A stretch of DNA of 64,000 nucleotides from Alcaligenaceae bacterium (lineage in GTDB: Bacteria > Pseudomonadota > Gammaproteobacteria > Burkholderiales > Burkholderiaceae_B): assembly GCA_947380655.1 (NCBI GenBank), contig CANCRX010000004.1, positions 14,566-78,565 on the forward strand, read 5' to 3'. This document shows, piece by piece, positions 27,229 to 34,926 of this stretch (the stretch's first letter is position 1; each line of letters opens with the position of its first letter). Position numbers and translations under genes: made by a program. Under the pieces are notes generated by a model, which was not told the origin of the DNA, did no database searches, and saw only the letters and a program-made list of their open reading frames with translations.

Positions 27229-27931
27229 ATCCGTGCGCTATCGTGGTGCTTGTTTTTGGTCTGCCGCGTTTAGCGGGCCTCACTCTGCGGCTTGAATGGG
27301 GTGCGATGTCATCCAGGAATGCGTCTCCACCCAGAGGCCATTGTCCTCGCAGCGCTTTTTCGATGATTCTGTCCGCAGCGGGTTCATTGCCCTCATGCAG
27401 TCGCTTTCGATAGACTGCCTGCCGGTCAAAGGGGGTATTGCCGCATGCCCAGTAATCAAGGTGTTGAGAGAGCCAGACTGGGGTCAGCCCGGGTGCCCCA
27501 GTGTGCGCAGCCACAGAGGACCATGGCCAGAGCTCTGGATCGGTACAGGATTGCTCTCTTAAAGCTTGTCGTTCTAGCCAGATTAAAGCGGGTAAGACCC
27601 ACACCTCAGGCTCTAGGATGGTCGAGCGGTAGCGACCAGAAAATACCGAGCCGATTTTCAGTGCCGAGGCCAGATGGCGACCGAGCGATTGGATAAGTTT
27701 TGAAATTCCCTGCGGATCCTTTGGGGTCGCGAGCAATAAAATAGCCTTTGGTGTCAGCGACCAGCCGTGGATAGCGACCTGATAGAGACCCGCAGCTTCC
27801 CCCATCCAGTTGACAATCAAAGGCAGGGTCTTGCTAGTTAGATCATAGGGTGCGATCGTGGAGTGATCTGCAAACTCAGCTAGGGCAAGCTGCGTGGCAC
27901 CGGGTGCGTACAGTCGGGGCAAACGCGCCAT
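27227..27931 (-). CDS. RAYT-like (Y1 transposase family) protein lacking the HUH motif
   Basis: This 234-residue protein resembles REP-associated tyrosine transposases: it starts MARLPRLYAPGATQL, has the VAIHGWSLTP strand, LIQSLGRH, FSGRYRS and ELWPWSS. In active relatives the strand reads about AYVLMPNHVHLL, giving the metal-binding His-x-His. Here the same place reads TPKAILLL, with no histidines. The helix that normally carries the catalytic tyrosine (RRYVQYIN-like) reads RHLASALK. The frame is otherwise intact and full length, which suggests retention for another role (DNA binding) rather than recent decay. It lies 145 bp upstream of gltB in the same direction. Confidence 0.75.
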   Translation of the reverse strand: MARLPRLYAPGATQLALAEFADHSTIAPYDLTSKTLPLIVNWMGEAAGLYQVAIHGWSLTPKAILLLATPKDPQGISKLIQSLGRHLASALKIGSVFSGRYRSTILEPEVWVLPALIWLERQALREQSCTDPELWPWSSVAAHTGAPGLTPVWLSQHLDYWACGNTPFDRQAVYRKRLHEGNEPAADRIIEKALRGQWPLGGDAFLDDIAPHSSRRVRPAKRGRPKTSTTIAHG

Positions 27932-27954
27932 AATCTTGGCCTATTGATTGCGGA

Positions 27955-28899
27955 TCAGGGTTTGCGTAAACGATAAAAAAGGTTGGGTTCACTGACGATG
28001 TAAATGTTGCCACCATCGTCTGTTGCAACACCTTCAGGTCGTGGCATGGGCTTGCTGCCCTTGGGAGAAAGAGACAACATCCCACGTCCTTCGCCCGTAT
28101 CGCCATCAAGCTGAACAATCATTTGAGATTCCTCGCTCAACAGGAATAAACGTCCAGTCGAGGGATCGACTTCTACAGAGGACAAGTCGGTCGCAAAAGG
28201 GATGTCATCAAGCCAGTAACTGAAATTTTCAATACGCAGGCCGCGTGACTCAGGCGACTGCAGATAATTCAGGCCGCTGATACGGTAAAGCGCCCTGGGG
28301 CTGTGTTCTTTCGCGATATATAAGCGATCGCGTTTGAGGTCATAGCCTAAACCGTCAAAACCATAATTACTGTCGTCACTCTCACCAAAACGTAAAACTA
28401 ATGAGAATGCACGGGTAACATCCAGCGGCGCGGGCGTAGGAGGGACTTCTGTAATCACCACACGACTTCTGCGACCGTTGACCATGGCAATTCTGTTGCC
28501 GCCGACCCAAGCAATCCCGTTTACATCCGAAATGCCTTTAAGTGGGTAGGTTGCCAAGATCTGACCTTCGACAGACATCGCAACGAGCGTGGCGGGTTTA
28601 TTTGTGACTGCCCAGAGGCGTTTTTGCAACGGATCGTAGGTCAACCCAGCAAAATTGCCCTCAAGACCCTCAACAGAGACTGGCTTGTCAGGTGCGGCAT
28701 AACCAGTCAGGGTGTTGCCGCCGGAGGCAGCAATTTTCTTTTCAAATTGCTGCTGCTTGGCCGCCAAACCGGACAGCCAGCGGTAGGCAACCTGCTCTGC
28801 GTGGTAATAGCGCACGCCGATATAGGTTGCCCATCCAACAAGGATGACAAGCACGCAAGACAACAGAATTTTTGAGAGAAACTTAACTAAATCGGACAT
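27955..28899 (-). CDS. SdiA-regulated-type (YjiK-like) beta-propeller protein
   Basis: This 314-residue protein has an N-terminal membrane anchor (residues about 5-27) and a domain of the SdiA-regulated family. Visible features include EGNFAGLTYDPLQKRLWAVTN, DVNGIAWVGGNRIAMV, GFDGLGYDLKRDRLYIAKE and a C-terminal PRPEGVATDDGGNIYIVSE. These repeated blade-like units indicate a periplasmic beta-propeller. The ATG ending at 28899 is preferred over a TTG at 28929. The biochemical role of the family is unknown. It is 23 bp upstream of the RAYT-like gene. Confidence 0.85.
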   Translation of the reverse strand: MSDLVKFLSKILLSCVLVILVGWATYIGVRYYHAEQVAYRWLSGLAAKQQQFEKKIAASGGNTLTGYAAPDKPVSVEGLEGNFAGLTYDPLQKRLWAVTNKPATLVAMSVEGQILATYPLKGISDVNGIAWVGGNRIAMVNGRRSRVVITEVPPTPAPLDVTRAFSLVLRFGESDDSNYGFDGLGYDLKRDRLYIAKEHSPRALYRISGLNYLQSPESRGLRIENFSYWLDDIPFATDLSSVEVDPSTGRLFLLSEESQMIVQLDGDTGEGRGMLSLSPKGSKPMPRPEGVATDDGGNIYIVSEPNLFYRLRKP

Positions 28900-29007
28900 A
28901 CCCGGATCCAGGTGGGCGCATTCCGACAAATTCGCCGATGCGCCGAGCCCCTTGAGATTAACACCCTAGAGGAAATTACGGAACTTTTATAGAAAACTAC
29001 AGTCAGA

Positions 29008-29034
29008 TTAGCACTCGGGATGCAAGAGTGCTAA
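29008..29034. promoter_or_regulatory. Perfect CIRCE operator (HrcA-binding site) before rpoH
   Basis: The sequence TTAGCACTC-N9-GAGTGCTAA is an exact match to the CIRCE consensus, including the 9-nt spacer. It ends 43 nt before the rpoH start codon, so it overlaps the promoter or lies in the 5' leader. CIRCE is bound by the heat-shock repressor HrcA, whose activity is tuned by GroEL. I could not identify a confident -35/-10 pair around it; TATAGA at 28988-28993 is the best -10 candidate. Confidence 0.95.
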
Positions 29035-29077
29035 GATTTAATCGTAGCTTGCACCTCAGTCTAGGAGCAACAATATC

Positions 29078-29959
29078 ATGACAAGTACAAACGCTTTGAC
29101 ATTGAAACCTAATCAACTCGCGATGGCGATCTCGAATCCTGGTGCGTTAGGCACCATCGAGGCCTACATCGGAACCGTAAACCGCCTGCCGGTGCTGACC
29201 CCCGAGCAGGAGCAGACGCTTGCGCGTCGCTTGCGCGACCAGGAAGACCTCGACGCGGCGCGTGAACTCGTTTTATCCCACTTGCGACTGGTGGTGTCCG
29301 TCGCACGTCAGTACCTAGGCTACGGCTTGCCCCATGCTGACCTGATTCAGGAGGGCAATGTCGGCCTGATGAAAGCCGTCAAACGTTTTGACCCAGAGCG
29401 TGGTGTGCGCCTGGTGTCTTTTGCCGTGCACTGGATTAAAGCTGAAATTCACGAATACATCGTTCGCAACTGGCGAATGGTTAAAGTCGCGACAACCAAA
29501 GCCCAACGCAAGCTGTTTTTTAATTTACGTAGCATGCGCCCGGATGGTCTGACGCTTGATCCAACTCAAGTAGATGAGATCGCTAAAACGCTGAATGTAA
29601 AAAAAGAAGACGTCCGTGAAATGGAAGTCCGCATGTCGGGCCGTGAAATGTCCCTGGAAAACCAGGATGACGACGATGACTCGTATGCGCCGATCGCTTA
29701 TTTATCTGATGATGGTCGCTCGGATCCAACGCAGGTGCTTGAGCGTCGGGAGGTTGACATCATGCAGGGCGACGGCTTGACACAGGCGCTTGAAGGCCTG
29801 GATCCACGTTCGCGTCGTATTGTGCAGGCACGTTGGTTACAAGATGACGGCGGTGCAACATTGCACGATCTGGCGTCAGAGTTTGGTGTTTCGGCTGAGA
29901 GGATTCGTCAGATCGAGGTCGCAGCCATGAAAAAAATGCGTGTGGCCCTCGCGGGTTGA
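29078..29959 (+). CDS. rpoH: Heat-shock sigma factor RpoH (sigma-32)
   Basis: This 293-residue alternative sigma factor directs transcription of chaperone and protease genes. Region 2 includes DLIQEGNVGLMKAVKRFDPERGVR, FAVHWIKAEIHEYIVRNWRMV, and the RpoH box AQRKLFFNLRSM, which distinguishes it from other sigmas. Region 4 (GVSAERIRQIEVAAMKKMR) binds the -35. AGGAG sits 11 nt before the ATG. A CIRCE site precedes the gene and a terminator follows it, so it is a single-gene unit with apparent HrcA control. Confidence 0.97.
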   Translation: MTSTNALTLKPNQLAMAISNPGALGTIEAYIGTVNRLPVLTPEQEQTLARRLRDQEDLDAARELVLSHLRLVVSVARQYLGYGLPHADLIQEGNVGLMKAVKRFDPERGVRLVSFAVHWIKAEIHEYIVRNWRMVKVATTKAQRKLFFNLRSMRPDGLTLDPTQVDEIAKTLNVKKEDVREMEVRMSGREMSLENQDDDDDSYAPIAYLSDDGRSDPTQVLERREVDIMQGDGLTQALEGLDPRSRRIVQARWLQDDGGATLHDLASEFGVSAERIRQIEVAAMKKMRVALAG

Positions 29960-30011
29960 TCCATCACATTTCAATCCTTGCGGTAGCTAGCTGTTAAATC
30001 GCATTACCATT

Positions 30012-30036
30012 AAGCATCCTGCGGGATGCTTTTTTA
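30012..30036 (+). terminator. Rho-independent terminator after rpoH
   Basis: The stem AAGCATCC / GGATGCTT (30012-30019, 30024-30031) with a 4-nt loop runs into seven consecutive T (30030-30036). It lies 53 bp after the rpoH stop and separates it from the antiporter gene. Confidence 0.92.
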
Positions 30037-30088
30037 TTTTGGCGTGTGTGTCACCGTAATGACGTGCAAAGGGCTTGGAAATAATTAA

Positions 30089-32632
30089 ATGGACATAGGT
30101 TCTTTTGTATTCGGCTTGGCGGGTTTGCTTGCCTTGATTTGTTTCGTGCCCCCGCTAGCAGGGCGCGTCAAATTGCCGCATTCGGTTTTTCTGGCGATTT
30201 GCGGTTGTTTATTAGCCTACGCCTCTCACGTTTTGAGATGGGCACCGCCAGTGATTGGCGATTTTTTAGAGATTATCAATACCTTCGAAATTTCTTCTGA
30301 AACATTTTTAATTGTGTTTCTGCCGATTCTTTTATTCGAAACGGCACTGTCCATGAATGTCAGAAGACTGATGGATGATGTCGGTCCCATTCTGATGATG
30401 GCGATCGTAGCGGTAGTTGTGAGCACGCTATTGGTTGGTGCTGTGTTGTCAGAGTTTTCAGGCATGGGCATTGTGACGTGTCTATTGCTTGGTGCGATTG
30501 TGTCAACGACCGATCCGGCAGCGGTGGTTGGCATATTCAGAGAAGTGGGCGCACCCAAAAGACTGACGACGCTAGTAGAGGGCGAGAGCTTGCTCAATGA
30601 CGCAGCAGCGATTGCCTTGTATTCAGTGTTGTTGGGTGTGTTGTCAAAAGACGCCAGCTGGTCTCAAGGGATCGTGATCAAAGAGTTCCTGGTGCTTTTT
30701 TTGGGCGGAGGTATCGCGGGTTTTGTAATCGGTCGTCTTGCTTGTGCCGCCTTTGCCTGGTTGCGCGGATGGCCTGCTGCCGAAATATCGCTCACTGTCG
30801 CTGTGGCGTACCTGTCATTTTTTATATCAGAGCATTACTTGCATGTATCAGGTGTGGTTGCAACAGTCGTCGCTGGGCTCGTGGTGGGATCGACAGGCCG
30901 CACACGTATGTCAACGACAACCTTTGAAACCCTTTCACATTCCTGGCATCAGTTTGGCTTTTGGGCAAATTCGCTGATATTTTTATTTGCTGCAATGCTG
31001 ATTCCTAAAATGATGCAAAACATTTCCTGGAAACATGCGCTGCTGATTCTGCTGGTTTTCTTAAGCACGTTGCTTGCCAGGGCATTGGTCGTTTTTGTTT
31101 TGATTCCTTTGCTTTCTTCGATAGGTTTAGGCGCTCGCGTGGGTTCGCGTTTTAAATCCGTTATTTGGTGGGGTGGCCTCAGGGGGGCGGTATCGCTAGC
31201 GCTTGCGCTAGCGGTGACAGAGCGTGCAAGTTTGCCTGCAGAGATCCGTGAATTTATTGCTATTACCGTTACCGGCTTTGTGTTGTCTACGCTGTTTATA
31301 AACGGTCTGACTCTTCAACCTCTTATTCGTATGCTGGGACTGAACCAGCTGACAAAAAAAGAGCGTGCATTACGCGACCAAGCCGTTCTTGTTGTAGCAA
31401 CACTTACACAGGACGAAACCGATCGTATTGCACAAGATGAACTCGTCCCACAAGAAGTCAGGCAGCGAATTCATCACGTATTTGATGAGGGCATGACCGC
31501 ATCCACGCAAACGCCGATTGATTACTTTTCTGAACAAGACCGGATCGATCTGGGCCTATCGATTTTGGCACGCAGAGAATTCGAAATTTATTTTGAAATT
31601 CTCAAGTATCAGATCATTGATCGCAACATGGCGGAGATGTTGATTGGTAAAGCAGAGCGCCTTGAAGACGCTGTGCGTGTGCGCGGGTTGCGGGGATTTA
31701 ATGTGGTCGCTGCGCGGGCGCTTCGTTATCCGCGGCGGTTTCGCCAAGCATTACGCGTGTCTGAAGTATTTGGTATACAGCGATGGCTTGCATATGAGTT
31801 GAGTCAACGTTTTGTTGGTTTGATGTGTATGCGCTCGGTATCAAGGCAATTGCTTATATTCGCAGATCAGCGATTGCGAGATATCATCGGTAACGAAGCC
31901 ACCGAGCAGGTCAGGCAGGCGCATCAGCGTCGCCTTGATCTGATTGCGGAAGGCCTTCAAGCGCTTGAATTGCAATACCCTACTTATTCGTTGTGGCTGC
32001 ACGAGCGCTATCTCGGACGCATTGCGCGACGGATTGAGCGAGAGCGTTATCACGAGATGCTTGAACAATCGCTCATCGGGGGTGAGGTCTATGCGGATTT
32101 GACCGCGCAGGTTGGAAAACGATGGGAATTCATTGATCGTGACCCGCCTCTCGACATACAAATGGGGGCTGCTGATTTGGTGGCGCGCGTACCTTTGCTT
32201 AATGGGCTCACGCCAGCGGTGCAGCGCCAATTGGCAAAGATGTTGACGCCACGACTCTTTCTGCCAGATCAGTTGATCTGGGGACAAAAGCTTCCCCCTT
32301 TCGCTTTGTATATTGTGGCTTCGGGAGCGGTCAAAGTATTGCTGCCTGACGGCACGCATATCGAGCTCGGCTCGGGCGAGTTTTTTGGTGAGCTGTATAT
32401 GCTGGCAAATGAAAAAATGGATGAGTTTGAAGTCCGATCACTTGGCTACAGCAAATTGCTATGTTTGCCGGCGCGTGACTTCGAGGCGCTGCTATCGCGT
32501 GACCCAGCCTTGCGCGCCAGCATTGAGTTGGTTGCAAAGCAAAGGATGAGAGCGCTTGAAGTCTGGCGCAATCATTCCGCACCACAACAGCCCGCATCAC
32601 CCCCTGCTACGCAGCCGCCTGCGAACGTCTGA
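30089..32632 (+). CDS. CPA1-family cation:proton antiporter with C-terminal cNMP-like domain
   Basis: This 847-residue protein has a 12-13-segment Na+/H+ exchanger domain (residues about 1-415). STTDPAAVVGIFREVG and EGESLLNDAAAIALYS are CPA1 ion-binding motifs, and WWGGLRGAVSLALAL matches the conserved GLRG. A helical linker (about 420-690) follows, then a cyclic-nucleotide-binding-type domain (about 705-820). That domain keeps FGEL, but the phosphate-binding Arg-x-Ala is replaced by DEFEV, so ligand binding is doubtful. Family relatives exchange Na+, K+ or Li+. The 3' end overlaps the convergent NUDIX gene by 26 bp. Confidence 0.9.
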   Translation: MDIGSFVFGLAGLLALICFVPPLAGRVKLPHSVFLAICGCLLAYASHVLRWAPPVIGDFLEIINTFEISSETFLIVFLPILLFETALSMNVRRLMDDVGPILMMAIVAVVVSTLLVGAVLSEFSGMGIVTCLLLGAIVSTTDPAAVVGIFREVGAPKRLTTLVEGESLLNDAAAIALYSVLLGVLSKDASWSQGIVIKEFLVLFLGGGIAGFVIGRLACAAFAWLRGWPAAEISLTVAVAYLSFFISEHYLHVSGVVATVVAGLVVGSTGRTRMSTTTFETLSHSWHQFGFWANSLIFLFAAMLIPKMMQNISWKHALLILLVFLSTLLARALVVFVLIPLLSSIGLGARVGSRFKSVIWWGGLRGAVSLALALAVTERASLPAEIREFIAITVTGFVLSTLFINGLTLQPLIRMLGLNQLTKKERALRDQAVLVVATLTQDETDRIAQDELVPQEVRQRIHHVFDEGMTASTQTPIDYFSEQDRIDLGLSILARREFEIYFEILKYQIIDRNMAEMLIGKAERLEDAVRVRGLRGFNVVAARALRYPRRFRQALRVSEVFGIQRWLAYELSQRFVGLMCMRSVSRQLLIFADQRLRDIIGNEATEQVRQAHQRRLDLIAEGLQALELQYPTYSLWLHERYLGRIARRIERERYHEMLEQSLIGGEVYADLTAQVGKRWEFIDRDPPLDIQMGAADLVARVPLLNGLTPAVQRQLAKMLTPRLFLPDQLIWGQKLPPFALYIVASGAVKVLLPDGTHIELGSGEFFGELYMLANEKMDEFEVRSLGYSKLLCLPARDFEALLSRDPALRASIELVAKQRMRALEVWRNHSAPQQPASPPATQPPANV

Positions 32633-33446
32633 GCAGATCCTCAGCAATCACAATCGATGCTTCCACAGTGAACGCGCTTTGTTGCAGCATTTGAAACACA
32701 ACCTGTGGTTCAAGGCACTGTATATCCATCACCTCGCCGTCGCGATTTTTTGGCGTGATGTGCACAGGTAACACGCACTCACTGGTCAATACGTCTTCGA
32801 CTTGCAGGCCTTCGGGGATTCGCCTGTTCATCCGTGTGATGGCGTGAAGCGGTGTGCGATTCGCAATGTCTGGCGCATCCAGACCCGCCTCTTCGTCAGT
32901 TTCGCGGATCAGTGCCAGCTCAACGTCCTCCTGACTGCCTATCAGTCCGCCTACCAGTGTGTCCCACATGCCGGGATCGGTTGCCTTGGTGAGTGCCCGT
33001 CTTGCAACCCATAGTCCGCCATTGGCAGACCAGGCGTTCAGGTGCACGGCACGCGTGATCAGTCCGAGCGGGCGCATCACGCCGCGTTCAATCGCACCTA
33101 GCCTGCGCGGTGTTGCCGAAGGGTCTGCCCAAATATCGAGCAGTTCGTTGCGCCAGCCAGGGGCGCACCCGGCAGCCCGTAGAGTATTCGCCACAGCGGA
33201 TAACAAATGGTCAAGATCGGGACCCGGAACAAGTTCGGCACCAATATCCATCTCGTTTGGGCCCGAAGTAACGCCCGGCAAATTCTTTAACGCCTCGGCT
33301 GCGGCTGGAAATACCCAGCCGCACAATTGACCTGCAATGCGCAGTCGTGGAGATCCCGGATGAGCCGTTTGTTGCGCCTGACCGATCAGTCGATCGAGAA
33401 GGGCCTGAAGATCTTTGGCTGGCAAAGAAATGCTTAAATCTGACAT
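32607..33446 (-). CDS. NUDIX hydrolase with DUF4743 (thiamin pyrophosphokinase-related)
   Basis: This 279-residue protein starts at the ATG ending at 33446 (MSDLSISLPAK); the frame is open to a GTG at 33497. The N-terminal half resembles the DUF4743 region that precedes NUDIX domains in plant/yeast TPK-related proteins, with GVMRPLGLITRAVHLN near residue 120. The NUDIX box is complete: G-x5-E-x7-RETDEEAGL near residue 165. The NAD- or thiamin-related substrate is unknown. It runs convergent to, and overlaps, the antiporter gene. Confidence 0.88.
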   Translation of the reverse strand: MSDLSISLPAKDLQALLDRLIGQAQQTAHPGSPRLRIAGQLCGWVFPAAAEALKNLPGVTSGPNEMDIGAELVPGPDLDHLLSAVANTLRAAGCAPGWRNELLDIWADPSATPRRLGAIERGVMRPLGLITRAVHLNAWSANGGLWVARRALTKATDPGMWDTLVGGLIGSQEDVELALIRETDEEAGLDAPDIANRTPLHAITRMNRRIPEGLQVEDVLTSECVLPVHITPKNRDGEVMDIQCLEPQVVFQMLQQSAFTVEASIVIAEDLLRRSQAAA

Positions 33447-33670
33447 GAGCGCAAGCCAGTTGAGAAAAGACTTTAATTGTAGCTCTGCGAATCCCACGCT
33501 CCTCCGCTATAATTCTCCCGTTTCTTTATGATTCGCGCTGAAAATGGGTTCCAGATATGCGAAAAATCCATTCGCAGCTCTACGATGTCATATTTAGCCG
33601 TCCAATAATTTTCGCGTCAGGCAATTGCTATTTTGCATATCTGCTAGGCGCGACGTGTTTCGAGGTCAGC

Positions 33671-34828
33671 ATGAAGAAGTTGATGGGGTTACTAGGTGCC
33701 TGTGCCATGTTTTTCAGTGGTATCGCGTTCGCACAAGTAAAGGATATGCCGGGCGGTCCAGGTGTAAACCAGCTTAATTTGCGAGAAGGTGTCACCCAGA
33801 TTGGTCATGATGTGGTCTGGCTTCATTGGTTGATGCTGATCATCTGTCTGGTGATCTTTGTCGCAGTGTTCGGGGTCATGTTCTACTCCATCTGGGCACA
33901 TCGTAAATCACGCGGTGCGATCGCCGCGACATTCCATGAGCACATGGGTGTAGAGGTTGCCTGGACGATCATCCCTTTTATTATCGTGATTGCGATGGCT
34001 TTGCCTGCGACACGTACCGTGGTGGCAATGAAAGACACCAGTGGTGCTGACATCACAGTAAAAGTTACGGGTTACCAGTGGAAATGGGGTTATGAGTACA
34101 TCGATGGCCCAGCCGCAGGTGTCAAATTCCTCTCTAATCTTTCTACGCCTCCCGCTCAGATTGCAAACAAAGAGCCCAAGGGTCCTTTCTACCTGATGGA
34201 AGTCGATCATCCTTTGGTCGTTCCCGTCGGTAAAAAAATCCGTCTGGCTGTTACCGCGGGTGACGTGATTCACTCCTGGTCGGTGCCTGACCTGGCGGTC
34301 AAGCAGGATGCGATCCCTGGCTTTATCCGCAATACATGGTTCCGCGCTGAGAAAGTCGGCGAATATCGTGGTTTGTGTTCAGAGCTTTGCGGTAAAGACC
34401 ATGCCTTTATGCCTATCGTCGTCAAAGTGCTCTCGGAACAGGACTACGCTAAGTGGGCGGATGAACAGAAAAAACTGCTTGCCGCAGCGGCTGATGATCC
34501 AAACAAAGAGTGGACAGCAGCTGACTTGTCTGCACGGGGTGAGAAAGTCTATGCAGCAAACTGCGTGGCCTGCCATCAGGGTAGCGGTAAAGGCATTGTG
34601 GGCGCATTCCCCGCACTCGACGGCAGCAAGATTGTGATGGGCCCCAAAGCCGATCAGATTCAGATTTTGCTCAAGGGTAAGCAGGGCACGGCCATGGCCT
34701 CTTTTGCCAGCCAGTTAAATGATGTTGAGATTGCAGCGGTCATCACGTATTCACGTGGCGCCTGGGGCAACGCTGGTAAAGGACAGGACCCTGTGGTTCA
34801 GCCTGCCGACGTAAAAGCCGCACGTTGA
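33671..34828 (+). CDS. coxB: Cytochrome c oxidase subunit II with fused cytochrome c domain
   Basis: This 385-residue subunit receives electrons at its CuA centre. A signal peptide (MKKLMGLLGACAMFFSGIAF) starts at the ATG at 33671, with GAGGTCAG upstream; the open frame reaches 33557, but that part is not family-like. Two membrane helices follow, then the CuA site (LCSELCGKDHAFM with upstream IHSW), and a C-terminal c-type haem domain (NCVACHQG; axial Met probably in the AMASF region). The fused haem is characteristic of many proteobacterial caa3/aa3 oxidases. It is the first gene of the oxidase cluster. Confidence 0.96.
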   Translation: MKKLMGLLGACAMFFSGIAFAQVKDMPGGPGVNQLNLREGVTQIGHDVVWLHWLMLIICLVIFVAVFGVMFYSIWAHRKSRGAIAATFHEHMGVEVAWTIIPFIIVIAMALPATRTVVAMKDTSGADITVKVTGYQWKWGYEYIDGPAAGVKFLSNLSTPPAQIANKEPKGPFYLMEVDHPLVVPVGKKIRLAVTAGDVIHSWSVPDLAVKQDAIPGFIRNTWFRAEKVGEYRGLCSELCGKDHAFMPIVVKVLSEQDYAKWADEQKKLLAAAADDPNKEWTAADLSARGEKVYAANCVACHQGSGKGIVGAFPALDGSKIVMGPKADQIQILLKGKQGTAMASFASQLNDVEIAAVITYSRGAWGNAGKGQDPVVQPADVKAAR

Positions 34829-34878
34829 TTGAACGCGCAAGTATTTGTAATACGAAACTTTCATACAGATTTGCTGAG

Positions 34879-34899
34879 AGTCACACCAAACGTGTGACT
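34879..34899 (+). other. Hairpin in the coxB-coxA gap
   Basis: A perfect 8-bp stem AGTCACAC / GTGTGACT closes a 5-nt loop (34879-34886, 34892-34899) 28 bp before the coxA start. No T tract follows. It may be an RNA-processing or stability element between the two large subunits. Confidence 0.5.
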
Positions 34900-34926
34900 G
34901 CAGCCTAAGCAGGATAGGAGTTCACA

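Noticed and set aside
33508..33513. Perfect TATAAT upstream of coxB
   Set aside because: No acceptable -35 hexamer at 16-18 bp, so I do not call a promoter.
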